A program made the translations under genes and the position numbers. From CAVVVS01 sp963751355 (GTDB lineage Bacteria; Bacteroidota; Ignavibacteria; Ignavibacteriales; Ignavibacteriaceae): DNA of 41,323 nucleotides. The stretch covers positions 1 to 41,323 of the forward strand of contig CAVVVS010000047.1 of assembly GCA_963751355.1 (NCBI GenBank). The letters are read 5' to 3'. Positions 15,618 through 25,108 of the stretch are shown one piece after another; positions within the stretch are counted from its first letter, which is position 1; each line of letters begins with the position of its first letter. Below the pieces are notes generated by a model. That model saw nothing but the letters and a program-made list of their open reading frames with translations. It made no database searches and was not told the origin of the DNA.

Positions 15618-18392
15618 TCAAAAAGCCAATTCTTTATTCAACTCAACTACTAATTTTTCATAATCCCCGCCAAACAATTTAAACATCTTTCCCAGCCCTC
15701 CTTCTCCGTCAAAAGGTGTTCTTTCAAAATCATCCTTATCAACTCTTACGGAAGTAATAATATGGTCTTTAATCATCCTCAGCCATTTCATCTGTTCCTC
15801 GGTAAACTGCACATGCCCGGCATTCTTTTTAAATACCCATTCCTTAAAATTGCGGTTTATTATCTCGCTGTAAGGTTCAAGCAGGGTATCAATTCCCAAT
15901 TCAAAACGCAGTATGGCAATTATATCTGTCAGCATTCCCAAAGTGCTTCTGTGTTTAACGCGTTTAGGTTCTATCCGCTGGTATGCATCCCAAACCCGGT
16001 CAATTGTTAAATTGTACGGCGGGCTGGATAATGCATCGCGTAATTCTTTTATCATTTTATAATTGGGGGCATCATTAATTTTATTTTTTCCGTCTTTCAA
16101 ATTATAATAAATTTTTAAGGCGGTTATTTCATCTTTATTTTCTTCAATAAATTTTCTGAAACTAACGATTGTTTCCTCGGCGCTTTCTTTGGAGCGGCTG
16201 TCAAAATCAGAATGAATTACTCTGTCTACATTAACCGTATCAATTACCTGGTAAATTTTCTGCCTTACCGTTTCGACAAATTCTCTCAGCTTCGGATTAT
16301 CAAAAGGCGTAATAGCCCCCTGGATGCATGGCTGCATGACTGTATGGATTTGCTCTTCGGAAGGTTCAATATCTTTAGGTAATTTTAATTGCTTCCTTAC
16401 TTCTTTATCAATAAAATCCGGGTCGTAAACATTAGCTAAATTTTCTGCTACTTCGGTTATGCTTTTACCGTCTGTTAATTCTTTAAACTTTGCTCTGTCC
16501 GTTTCGGAAATCTGCTTATCAATTTTTGTAAGTCTTGACGCGAGTGAAGAAAGCGTATCTTCATCCGGCTGGAGAATTGCCATCTTCATTAAATCTTTTA
16601 ACGGGATAGTCGGTTTTTTATCGATAACCGGGTAATCAACTTTAACCGTCTTAAAGACACCGACAGCATCAATAATATAAAATCTTTCCTTGTTCAATTT
16701 TACGCCGGGAGTTACTTCCAGCAGCTTATCTTTAGAAAGCGATCTTGTTCCTCTTCCTATCATCTGCTGAAAATAATTCCGGGACCGTACATCACGCATA
16801 AATATCAACACTTCAATAGGCTTTACATCCGTGCCGGTTGCAATCATATCCACAGTAACCGCAATCCGTGGGTTGTACCGTGTACGGAACTGCTGCAGTA
16901 TCGATTCGGGATCTTCATTCTTTACATTGTAGGTTATCTTTTTGCAGAAATCATTGTCTTCGCCAAATTCTTCCCGTGCAATGTGAACAATATCTTCCGC
17001 ATGGCTGTCCGTCTTTGCAAATATCAAAGTTTTAGGAACCACATAATTACCATCACGTTCCGGGAAAAATTCTTCAATCATCACTCTCTTGCATTCACGT
17101 AAAATGTTTCTAATGGTACTTGGATTAACAATCTCTCTATCAAGTTGAGTGGGTTCATATTTAATGTCATCATCAAGTTGTTTCCATTCTTTCTTTCTTG
17201 TCATTTTATTTCTCAAATCAACATACTGCTTTGCTTTTATTTCAGCACCTTTTGCTGCTATATCCGTTTCAATTGTATAAACATCGTAACCGACGTTTAC
17301 CTTATCGGCAATCGATTGCTTTAAAGTATATTCGCTTACAATATTTTCATGGAAGAATGCGAATGTACGTTTATCCGGTGTGGCGGTAAGACCAATCATA
17401 AAAGCATCAAAGTAATCAAGCACCTGCTTCCACAAATTATAAATTGAGCGGTGGCATTCATCAATTATTATAAAATCAAAAGTCTCAATAGGAATTGCAG
17501 TGTTATAAACAACATCAACGGGTTTTTCAATTGTCTTAGATTCGTAAGGCGATTCATCCTCAAGCGATTCATCAAGCTCTTTCTCTTTTAATATCGAATA
17601 CATCCTTTGTATTGTGCTTATGCAAATATGAGATGAAGGATCAATAAAATTAGAGCGCAGTCGTTGTACATTATACAATTCGGTAAATAGCCTTTTATCG
17701 TCGGCTGGTTTAAATGCCTGGAATTCCTGTTCTGCCTGTTTGCCGAGATTCCGGGTATCAACTAAAAATAAAATTCTTTTTGCCTTAGCAAACTTAAGAA
17801 GGCGGTAAACTGAAGTAATAGCAGTAAAAGTCTTGCCCGCACCGGTTGCCATTTGTATTAAAGCTCTTGGTCTGTTATCCGCAAAAGAGTTTTCAAGATT
17901 TACTATCGCTCTGCTCTGGCAGTTTCGCAGTCCGTCAGTTATAAGCTTTGGAAATTCTTGCATCCTTGTTCGCAGCGTGTTTTCCTGTTTTAGCAAATCG
18001 AAAAGAGTTTCGGGTTTATGAAAGTAAAATATTTCCCTTTGTCTCGGAAGAGGGTCCCTTGCATCGGTAAAAAATGTTTCGGTGCCTGTGGATTCATATT
18101 GAAAAGGAAGTTCATCAACTTTCTTTAGGAATTTTAAATCATCGGTAGCATACCGTACGGTTTGATCATGAACGCGGCTTAATGTAACTCCTTCTTTTTT
18201 TGCTTCAATTACCCCTATAGGTTTTCTATCTATGAAGAGAATATAATCGGCTGAACCTGATTCCGTCGGATATTCACAAACAGCTATTCCTAATCCGGCA
18301 GAAAGATTTATGTTTTTATAATCCTGGACTTCCCATCCGGCTTGAATTAGTTTTCTGTCTATGTTCTGTCTGGATTCTTCTTCAGGAGTCAT
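15618..18392 (-). CDS. hsdR: Type I restriction endonuclease subunit HsdR
   Basis: 924-residue motor/nuclease. The N-terminal PD-(D/E)xK nuclease core is visible as SADYILF...GVIEAKK (Asp about 49, Glu 63, Lys 65). The SF2 helicase follows with Walker A ATGAGKT (about 182-188), Walker B DECH (311-314), GLTATPD, and motif VI IGRGTRS. A C-terminal HsdM-binding helical region ends in LGKMFKLFGGDYEKL. All motifs are intact, so restriction could still be catalysed if the methylase subunit works. It lies upstream of, and in the same direction as, hsdS and hsdM, with foreign modules between. ATG 18392 has no clear Shine-Dalgarno. Confidence 0.95.
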   Translation of the reverse strand: MTPEEESRQNIDRKLIQAGWEVQDYKNINLSAGLGIAVCEYPTESGSADYILFIDRKPIGVIEAKKEGVTLSRVHDQTVRYATDDLKFLKKVDELPFQYESTGTETFFTDARDPLPRQREIFYFHKPETLFDLLKQENTLRTRMQEFPKLITDGLRNCQSRAIVNLENSFADNRPRALIQMATGAGKTFTAITSVYRLLKFAKAKRILFLVDTRNLGKQAEQEFQAFKPADDKRLFTELYNVQRLRSNFIDPSSHICISTIQRMYSILKEKELDESLEDESPYESKTIEKPVDVVYNTAIPIETFDFIIIDECHRSIYNLWKQVLDYFDAFMIGLTATPDKRTFAFFHENIVSEYTLKQSIADKVNVGYDVYTIETDIAAKGAEIKAKQYVDLRNKMTRKKEWKQLDDDIKYEPTQLDREIVNPSTIRNILRECKRVMIEEFFPERDGNYVVPKTLIFAKTDSHAEDIVHIAREEFGEDNDFCKKITYNVKNEDPESILQQFRTRYNPRIAVTVDMIATGTDVKPIEVLIFMRDVRSRNYFQQMIGRGTRSLSKDKLLEVTPGVKLNKERFYIIDAVGVFKTVKVDYPVIDKKPTIPLKDLMKMAILQPDEDTLSSLASRLTKIDKQISETDRAKFKELTDGKSITEVAENLANVYDPDFIDKEVRKQLKLPKDIEPSEEQIHTVMQPCIQGAITPFDNPKLREFVETVRQKIYQVIDTVNVDRVIHSDFDSRSKESAEETIVSFRKFIEENKDEITALKIYYNLKDGKNKINDAPNYKMIKELRDALSSPPYNLTIDRVWDAYQRIEPKRVKHRSTLGMLTDIIAILRFELGIDTLLEPYSEIINRNFKEWVFKKNAGHVQFTEEQMKWLRMIKDHIITSVRVDKDDFERTPFDGEGGLGKMFKLFGGDYEKLVVELNKELAF

Positions 18393-18912
18393 GCTTTTGG
18401 TACAATTAATTGCAGATTAATATTTTTATAGAGCTCAAAAAACTTCCTCATAATATTCTATAGATAATTATTTTAATTTAATTATAATTTTGTTTTAACT
18501 AATACACTGCCGAATATTTTCCCTTACAATAAATACTAATAATTAACGCGTGTCCTAAATTTTAAATAATTTAAATTCTTAATATTCTACACTGTTTCTT
18601 ATTTAAGCATTCCTTTACTCTTTTAAATTAATATAACATATATAGACTTCTTGCTGCTTCTCACACTGAAGACCTTTTAAAAAAGATGATTTGCTGAGTA
18701 AATGCCCCATATTAAACTTATAAGTTTGTAACAGCCAACAACTTAACAAAATTCTTTTTAATACAAAAAGAATTTCACAAAAATTTTTATTTCTAAGCAT
18801 ATATATAGCAGAATTAAGCTCCCACTCGAAAAATCATTTCAACTTTTTTAGCTTTTTATAACTACCAATATTTCGGTATAGAACCATAATAATTAACAAA
18901 CAAGGAGATACT
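18393..18912. other. Gene-poor region upstream of hsdR
   Basis: About 520 AT-rich bases with no intact gene. They should include the hsdR promoter, but I cannot identify its boxes. The only coding-like segment is a short DUF2779-like remnant on the minus strand (18615-18710). Confidence 0.5.
18615..18710 (-). pseudogene. N-terminal fragment of a DUF2779-type protein
   Basis: From ATG 18710 the frame reads MGHLLSKSSFLKGLQCEK, then drifts and ends at 18615. LSKSxFLxGLQCxK is the hallmark opening of DUF2779 proteins, a nuclease-like family with an iron-sulphur-type Cys near the start. Only about 30 residues survive, so it is a relic of a lost gene. Confidence 0.45.
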
Positions 18913-19052
18913 ATGGATTCTTTCCAACCCAGAACTTATCTGCAGACACAACGGACGTTTTGTAGAAGCCCATCATTACTTCAAGTCTCACTCAAGCATG
19001 GGTCTGGATGGTTGTGAAAGTACGGCAGAGATACGTCCGGGATATTCAGAGC
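18913..19052 (+). pseudogene. Amidoligase-like gene remnant, copy 2
   Basis: AAGGAG precedes ATG 18913. The start codons match copy 1 (5454), but a deletion of about 11 bases after the fourth codon shifts the frame. The correct frame then gives DPELICRHNGRFVEAHHYFK and SSMGLDGCESTAEIRPGYSE. Here the region broken in copy 1 is intact. The promoter-proximal sequence (ATATTTCGGTA, then the ribosome site) is also shared with copy 1. The remnant is cut where an IS256-type transposase fragment begins. Confidence 0.55.
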
Positions 19053-19151
19053 TACATAGAAGATATATACGGTTTAGAGAAAACGATCTCTCGTATTACC
19101 GATTCCATTGAAGAAATAGCTGATATTCCCCCGATTGGTGAACTTGTATAA
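19053..19151 (+). pseudogene. IS256/mutator-type transposase fragment
   Basis: 32 codons, YIEDIYGLEKTISRITDSIE and on to a TAA at 19149-19151. The IxDIYGxxxSxxxISxITD pattern is characteristic of the mutator/IS256 transposase middle region. It is fused directly to the amidoligase remnant with no terminal repeat visible. Confidence 0.5.
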
Positions 19152-19183
19152 AAGCTAGTAAATTGATATAAAAAAATAGGAAA

Positions 19184-19570
19184 GATAAAAATAGAGGAAA
19201 TAAAGAAGAGACGAATATTTACCGGGGAATTTAAAGAAATGCAGTAAAGCTGGTTTTAGATGAAGGGCGTAGTGTTTGAGAAGTATACAAAGGACTAGGA
19301 TAAATGAAAATTTACTATGTTGTTGGAAGAAGCAATTTACCGATGATTCGCATTCGTTTCCCGGTAAAGAACATCTAAAACCGGATGAAGATGAAATAAG
19401 GTGGTTAAAGAAGGGGTCGGCAGATGCAAGAGAGGAGCGAGACATATTAAAAAAAGATGTGGCCATCTTCTCAAGAATGCGTCAATAAAGTACAAATTTA
19501 TATTCGAGAATCACGCAGAATATAGTATTGTGAAGATGTTCCAAATACCGGGAATATAGAAGAAGATGCT
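19184..19570 (+). mobile_element. Decayed IS3-family element (OrfA and start of OrfB)
   Basis: Across frameshifts one reads KKRRIFTGEFKE, VLDEGRSV, YKGLGINENLLYCWKKQFTD, DEIRWLKKGSADAREERDIL and KKDVAIFSR, then a stop and FENHAEYSIVKMFQIPGI. That is IS3/IS911 OrfA (HTH plus leucine-rich coil) followed by the first residues of OrfB. Several indels make it inactive. Terminal inverted repeats are not recognised. From 19571 to 19642 nothing is seen. Confidence 0.72.
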
Positions 19571-19642
19571 TAGATTTTTTTACAAGTGATCAAAATATTA
19601 TATAGTTATCGGAATTAGTCTACATTTAGACATAAATTAATT

Positions 19643-20755
19643 TTAGAAAAGTAAATTTACTCCGGTACGAAAAGAAAAGCCATGTAAATCCTGCTTCCCG
19701 GACGCACTTCCTATAGAATAATTAATTAGGAATGGAATACTTAGTGTAGATGAAACCTTAAAATTCGGGGTAAGGTTTAAACCATAGATTGTATAATTTG
19801 AAAAGTAAGATGCCGTTTTTTCATAAATACTTGTGTAAATACCGTAGCCAAGCGAAAACATTGCTGTAAAACGCTGATTAAAATTTGCATTAAGGTAAAA
19901 TTTATTAGGATTTAATTTCAGGCTTTCTAATGTAGATATAATATTATCGGCAAAAATTTTATCACCAAAATATTTTTCCGAAACAATACTATATAGTACT
20001 GTAACGGAAAGACTGTTAAATGCAAAATACTGTTTATATACTGCATCAAGAACTGTTCTGCTGCCGCTGGAAAAAACTTCGTTGCCGTTTACTTTATCAT
20101 TGCCGTAAAAAGTACTTATCAAGTCTCCGGTCAGCTCTTGAGTCTGGCTCAACTTCATATTAAAACCTGCTGCAGCTGAAAATTCATTTGAGGGTTTATA
20201 ATTTTGGTTAAAATTACTTAGGGGCTGATATTCTGATTTAATCTGATAAGATAAACCCAAACCCAAAACAAAATTTTGCGAAATTTGATGCAGCCATGAA
20301 GTACCTAATATTAAATTGGTCCCTTGCCCAAAATTGGGTGTCCTCATCTGGAATAAATCCTGCCCGATATATTTTAAAGTTTCAAATTGAGTTGCAGATA
20401 GTTTTGTTATCCCGCTTGGAATATTGATACCGGCATTCACTATAATATTAATTTTTGAAAAATTATGCTTCAGCAAAAATTGTGAATCGGAGAACCCGTT
20501 TAAGGCATTTAATTCTCCGCCTGTTGATGCATATTTTGTATTGAATGATATGCTTGTATTATGAGAGGGATAATAATTTAACGAAACGACATTGGTAAAT
20601 TCGGAGAAATTTATATCATTTTTAATACTCCAGCTTTCGTAAATTGGCGAAATACGTATAGAGAACATATTCGTTCCAGGATAATAATCCTGCGCTTTAC
20701 CGGTAACAGTAAATAATAAAGCAATTAAAAAAATATAGACCGGGTAGGATTTCAT
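19643..20755 (-). CDS. Predicted outer-membrane beta-barrel protein, last gene of the T6SS operon
   Basis: 370 residues. A signal peptide ends near VTGKAQ. The rest alternates polar and hydrophobic residues in strand-like segments (SISFNTKYAST, NFVLGLGLSYQIKS, TAMFSLGYGIYTSIYE) and ends in the aromatic FRTGVNLLF, the usual beta-barrel assembly signal. No family is recognised. It follows two CsgG-like TPR proteins, 63 bases after the first. It may give the envelope complex an outer-membrane anchor or pore. Confidence 0.65.
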   Translation of the reverse strand: MKSYPVYIFLIALLFTVTGKAQDYYPGTNMFSIRISPIYESWSIKNDINFSEFTNVVSLNYYPSHNTSISFNTKYASTGGELNALNGFSDSQFLLKHNFSKINIIVNAGINIPSGITKLSATQFETLKYIGQDLFQMRTPNFGQGTNLILGTSWLHQISQNFVLGLGLSYQIKSEYQPLSNFNQNYKPSNEFSAAAGFNMKLSQTQELTGDLISTFYGNDKVNGNEVFSSGSRTVLDAVYKQYFAFNSLSVTVLYSIVSEKYFGDKIFADNIISTLESLKLNPNKFYLNANFNQRFTAMFSLGYGIYTSIYEKTASYFSNYTIYGLNLTPNFKVSSTLSIPFLINYSIGSASGKQDLHGFSFRTGVNLLF

Positions 20756-20818
20756 TTTTTATTCCTTAAAACTTTTCATAAAAAATAAAATAAAACATCT
20801 GCTGTTGAATTATAGTTT

Positions 20819-22132
20819 TCATTTAACCGGAGGCGGAGGCGGATCGGGTAAAGTGATGTTTAATCCTTTTTTGTCCTGCGAAGGCGTGCGGTTAAAATCT
20901 GTTTGATTGAAATTAGATAAAACATTCTGATCCGTTGTTACCATTCTATCGTGGACAAGATTAATTTCATTTCCGGTAACAGCCGGGTAATCTTTTTTAA
21001 CTGTCGATACGAATTGAACTGTACTGCCGGTGCATTTGTTAACAGCCTGAGAAGATTTTTCTCTGCTTATTGCTGCTTTAAAATTCGGATCAAGTTCGGT
21101 TGCCCTCTGGAAATAGGAATTAGCTCTTCCAAAATGGCCCCCATCTTCCTGCATAAGACCTCTTGAGAAGGCAACAAACGCCTGAAGGTTCTGTGTCGGT
21201 ATATATGCTATAGCTTCTTTCTCTGCCTGGGTTAACTCAATATTATTTTTTTGAAGGAAAGCAAAAACAATTTCCTTCTGCAATGTGAAAAAGTCATCCA
21301 GGTTACCATTTTTATTAACCCACAATTTCCTTTGACTGGTTCTAACATCCCACGAGCCGAGATCAATCGTAAATTTTCCGTCTTTTGAAACATCATAGTC
21401 ACCCGATACAATTGTACCGGCACCTAATAATTTACCCGCTCTCGGTGCGGTTGATTTATCAACCATTGAAGATTGACCGAACTTGAGTTCGTCTAATACA
21501 GCCTGGATTCTTATTCTTTCCAAAATAGTCAAAGACTTTACTTTTGCAAGATCGATGCTTATCATTTCACTAAATCCCCGGCTCAGTGGGAAATATTTTT
21601 TATCAATTCCTTCATAAATAAGAGGAAAAACCGCCATTGTGCTGTCGGAAGTATTTTTATTTGAAAGTGCTTTCTCATTTTTTATCAGAGAATCAACATC
21701 TGAAAAAGCCTGCTGCCTTTTTAACCATAAATACCGTCCTTCCATTAATTGCCGGTAAGGGGAGCTCTCATCTACATCCGTGTATCCTTTGTAAAAATCT
21801 ATTGCTTCACCCGGTTTATCAGAGTACTCAAGATTTAATCCTTTATAAAAAGTCAGTTCAGGATCATCCGGACTAAGCTTAAGCGCCATATCAATAAATT
21901 TACGAGCTTTTATATTCTGGTGGGTTTGTGTGTAAAAAGCACTTAAATGTTTCAATGCTTCTTCATCTTTGGGATTTTCATTAACTCTTTTCAGCCATCC
22001 TTCAACCTGACCCTTATAAAGTTCCGGATTATCCATTATGGAACCGGAAGAACATGAGTAGAACAGGATTAAGGTACTAAAGTACAGAATTAAAACTACC
22101 GCATTGACTATTTTTCTATAATTAATATGCAT
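20819..22132 (-). CDS. TPR lipoprotein with CsgG/FlgO-like domain (paralogue 1)
   Basis: 437 residues. The signal ends in a lipobox-like FYSC. TPR-like helices occupy about 35-125 (NPKDEEALKHLSAFYTQTHQ, LSPDDPELTFYKGL). A CsgG-like block follows at about 165-285 (FSEMISIDLAKVKSLTILER, LGAGTIVSGDYDV), then another TPR (FGRANSYFQRATELDPNFKA). The tail is proline-rich (LPDPPPPP). CsgG-type domains form or support periplasmic or outer-membrane assemblies. It is homologous to the next gene, suggesting duplication and perhaps a hetero-oligomer. Confidence 0.7.
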   Translation of the reverse strand: MHINYRKIVNAVVLILYFSTLILFYSCSSGSIMDNPELYKGQVEGWLKRVNENPKDEEALKHLSAFYTQTHQNIKARKFIDMALKLSPDDPELTFYKGLNLEYSDKPGEAIDFYKGYTDVDESSPYRQLMEGRYLWLKRQQAFSDVDSLIKNEKALSNKNTSDSTMAVFPLIYEGIDKKYFPLSRGFSEMISIDLAKVKSLTILERIRIQAVLDELKFGQSSMVDKSTAPRAGKLLGAGTIVSGDYDVSKDGKFTIDLGSWDVRTSQRKLWVNKNGNLDDFFTLQKEIVFAFLQKNNIELTQAEKEAIAYIPTQNLQAFVAFSRGLMQEDGGHFGRANSYFQRATELDPNFKAAISREKSSQAVNKCTGSTVQFVSTVKKDYPAVTGNEINLVHDRMVTTDQNVLSNFNQTDFNRTPSQDKKGLNITLPDPPPPPVK

Positions 22133-22196
22133 TTTCTTGCCTAAAAATTTTAGGTATGTTGCTCTTAAATTGCTTGTGTCTGAAAAACAATTAAAA

Positions 22197-23222
22197 CTAA
22201 TTTAATAATGGAGCAATGCTTTGTGCTCGCAATTTTGCTTTTTTATAATTCGGATCAATTTTTAAAGCTTCTTCAAATTTATCATATGCGTTCTTATAGT
22301 CTTCTTTTTCCAGAAAACTAAGCCCGACGGAATATGCCATGATTGCATCAAGAGAAGGTGCCTGCGAAACTTCTTTAGGTGTTTCCTCTTTCAAAGTAAC
22401 TTTAATATTCGCCGCAATTTTCTTCCCGAGCTTATCTACCAGGCTAAAAAAATTATCAAGGTCCCCTTTTACTTCATCGGTTAATAGTATTTGGCTTGTT
22501 TCTACTTTTACAAGGCGGGCACCAAGCCAGATTTGATCACCTACAATTATAAAACTGCCCAGTAGTACCGTCTGAACTCCAAGCTGTTTTCCTAATCTAA
22601 CGGCACCCTGCATGTGATTCGCATGCTGCAATTTTATTTCGTTTAGTATCCATTGGATTCTTTCTCTTTCAACAACTTTTAAATCCGTAGAATTATTTAA
22701 CCTATTAATTAATAAATTGGCGAAACCCTGCTTCATTGGATTGTACTGCTCTCTGTGGCTAACTGAATTATTAGTGAAATCAATTATTGCCATGGTCTTC
22801 ATGCCGGGATCAGGTGTTTCTACATGATACGACCCTGCATATTCTTCACGCGCTTTGTAATAAAGTTTCATAAATACGGGAGGTTCATAATCCGGATTAA
22901 ATTCTATCAATGGCGGCTCAAGTTTTAATAATTCCAGTATTGAATTTTTCGCTTTATTATATAAACCTTTAGCAGTATATGCCATTCCTAAAAAACGAAG
23001 AGCCTCCTTTTGAACCTCTTTGTCTGTAGTATCTATAGAAATTTGTGATAGGACGACAATCGCACTATCGAACTTTGCGGAATTATAAAGCTGTTCGGCT
23101 TCTGTCAATTTTACTTTGGAAGTTTGCTGAGAAAAGCATGTTGATATGCCGGTTAAAGTTATAAAAGCTACCACCGCAATATATCGAAATTTTAATAAAG
23201 TAAATTTTTGAAGGCAGTGCAT
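22197..23222 (-). CDS. Exported TPR protein with CsgG-like domain (paralogue 2)
   Basis: 341 residues. It has a signal peptide (VVAFITLTGISTCFS), N-terminal TPR-like repeats (about 40-120), then a CsgG-like domain (MAIIDFTNNSV, MKQGFANLLINRLNN, LKVVERERIQWILNEIKL, LGVQTVLLGSFIIVGDQIWL). It ends with a TPR (YKNAYDKFEEALKIDPNYKK). It shares the VERxRIQ...LNEIK and LGxxTVxxGSF blocks with paralogue 1. It lies directly downstream of the PEGA kinase. Role inferred: periplasmic partner of the kinase/phosphatase/FHA group. Confidence 0.72.
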   Translation of the reverse strand: MHCLQKFTLLKFRYIAVVAFITLTGISTCFSQQTSKVKLTEAEQLYNSAKFDSAIVVLSQISIDTTDKEVQKEALRFLGMAYTAKGLYNKAKNSILELLKLEPPLIEFNPDYEPPVFMKLYYKAREEYAGSYHVETPDPGMKTMAIIDFTNNSVSHREQYNPMKQGFANLLINRLNNSTDLKVVERERIQWILNEIKLQHANHMQGAVRLGKQLGVQTVLLGSFIIVGDQIWLGARLVKVETSQILLTDEVKGDLDNFFSLVDKLGKKIAANIKVTLKEETPKEVSQAPSLDAIMAYSVGLSFLEKEDYKNAYDKFEEALKIDPNYKKAKLRAQSIAPLLN

Positions 23223-23300
23223 TATTGAACCTCCTATGAAAATTTTAATGAGATATTGTTTGTTGCGAAAATTTAGATTTAACCGTTAAGTGAATTAGAA

Positions 23301-25040
23301 TTATTTTAAATGAAATACTAAGGAATGAGTCTTTAACTTAAATGTTGGAGAAATATTTAAAACTGCTTCGGGTTCAACAGTTTGATAACCAATTTTCTTT
23401 ACGGTAATTGTATAATTGCCGGGACCTAGTTCAACATCACCGGGAGTAGTTTTGCCTGTATTTTTTCCATTTATATATATCGATCCCCAGAATGCTTTTC
23501 CATTCACATCAAGAGATTGAATATTTATCTGCTGCTGGAAATAACAGGTAATATCTTTTTTCTGTTTTTTATTTAAATCTACCCTTAATTCTTTTGTACC
23601 GAATTTCGTATTTACAAATTTTATTGTATGCCGGCCTGCAAATATATTTTTATGTATTTCTGAGGTACTATTTGATGCAATTTTTTTGCCGTCAATATAA
23701 ATTGAAGCAGAAGGTACAGCTTTTAATATCAAAACAGAATTTGCTTTAACTTCAACTCGAATCAGATTAGCAGAAATGGTATTATTGCCTGATATTAAAT
23801 GATAGTTTGACTTCTGCCATTTTTCGTAACCGTCCTTCCTTAATTCTATTGAATAATCAATAAGCTGCAATGAATCTTTGAACAAAGGCGTATTACCGGC
23901 AGACTTGCCATCGATTAAAACTTCGGCCCCCGGGGGACTGGAATAAACAGCCAGGCTGGCAACTTTAATTTTATTACCGCTACCGCCGGTATTCGTTTTA
24001 TCAATAAGATTCTCACTCCCCTTAACATTATTTTGTTTTACGGCCTCCTTGTTATTTGAAGGTTTAATAAAAATAAAATAAACTGCTGCTACTACTATTA
24101 TTATTACTAACCCTGAAATAGCAAAAATAAAACGAGGTTTTCCCTCCCCGGTTTGAATAGCAGCAGTTGTTCGGTCAGGCATTACTCTGGTTTTTTCATC
24201 GCTTTCCGTATCAATTGTTTCCAACCTTTTTAAACCTGAAATCATTTCATTTATATCATGAAACCTTTTATCCGCGTTTTTATCCACAGCTTTCATGATA
24301 TATTTTACAAACTCTTTTGGAATTCCGGGCTTAAATTTGTCCGGTGATTTAATTTTTCCTTCTATAATTTGTCTTTGAATATCGAACTCACTGGTACCTT
24401 TTTCAAACGGCGTTCTGCCGGTCAGCATTTCAAAAACTGTCATTCCGATAGCATATATATCGCTTCGATTATCAATTTTTGTCCCTTTAATTTGTTCGGG
24501 AGACATATAATATAATGTCCCGGCAGTCTGTGTCATAGTGGTTTGCTCACCATGTTCCTGAATTAGCTTTGCTAAACCAAAATCCATTACTTTTACTGTT
24601 CCGTCCTCGCACAGCAATATATTGTTCGGTTTTATATCCCGGTGTATTACTCCGGATTTATGAGCATGATTAATAGCATTTAATAATTGCCTTACAATAT
24701 TTATGGTTTCATTTATAGTCAGCGATCCTTTTTCTTTCAGCCATTCCGAAACGGTTTTTGCTTTGACATATTCCATAACCATGAACAAACCGTTTTCAGT
24801 CTCTCTTAATGCATATACGCTTACAATATTAGTATTTTCAAGTTTGGCTAGCGCTTTTGCTTCTGTCTTAAAGCGTTTTACAAAACTTTCGTTTCGTGCA
24901 TAGAAGGGATCAATCATTTTTAAAGCTACGGTTTTTTCAAGACTCAAATCGAAGGCTTTATAAACAATACCCATTCCCCCTCTGCCTATTATTTCAACTA
25001 TCTTATAATTGTCAATTGTCTGACCGATCATTGAATCCAT
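23301..25040 (-). CDS. Transmembrane Ser/Thr protein kinase with PEGA repeats (PpkA-like)
   Basis: 579 residues. Hanks-type kinase at about 12-275: glycine loop GRGGMGIVYKAFD, catalytic Lys (VALKM, about 41), HRDIKPNN (Asp about 135), DFG (153) and a Thr-rich activation loop before MSPEQ. A single membrane segment lies at about 303-326. About three PEGA-like repeats follow outside (SSPPGAEVLIDGKSAGNTPL; VPSASIYIDGKKIAS; FWGSIYINGKNTGKTTPGDV). In T6SS loci such kinases phosphorylate FHA partners to trigger assembly; the matching phosphatase and FHA genes lie just upstream. All catalytic residues are present. Confidence 0.92.
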   Translation of the reverse strand: MDSMIGQTIDNYKIVEIIGRGGMGIVYKAFDLSLEKTVALKMIDPFYARNESFVKRFKTEAKALAKLENTNIVSVYALRETENGLFMVMEYVKAKTVSEWLKEKGSLTINETINIVRQLLNAINHAHKSGVIHRDIKPNNILLCEDGTVKVMDFGLAKLIQEHGEQTTMTQTAGTLYYMSPEQIKGTKIDNRSDIYAIGMTVFEMLTGRTPFEKGTSEFDIQRQIIEGKIKSPDKFKPGIPKEFVKYIMKAVDKNADKRFHDINEMISGLKRLETIDTESDEKTRVMPDRTTAAIQTGEGKPRFIFAISGLVIIIVVAAVYFIFIKPSNNKEAVKQNNVKGSENLIDKTNTGGSGNKIKVASLAVYSSPPGAEVLIDGKSAGNTPLFKDSLQLIDYSIELRKDGYEKWQKSNYHLISGNNTISANLIRVEVKANSVLILKAVPSASIYIDGKKIASNSTSEIHKNIFAGRHTIKFVNTKFGTKELRVDLNKKQKKDITCYFQQQINIQSLDVNGKAFWGSIYINGKNTGKTTPGDVELGPGNYTITVKKIGYQTVEPEAVLNISPTFKLKTHSLVFHLK

Positions 25041-25108
25041 TTTACTCTACTGGGGTTTTGTACTTTTAGAATAATAATATTTTAGATTTATTTCTTTGAG
25101 AAAATTTG

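Noticed and set aside
19155..19466. 103-codon minus-strand frame
   Set aside because: It is antisense to the IS3 OrfA remnant, whose protein similarity is clear on the plus strand.
22140..22154. Palindrome CCTAAAAATTTTAGG before the first CsgG/TPR gene
   Set aside because: Short, AT-rich and overlapping the ribosome-site region; no T-run or second site to support a function.
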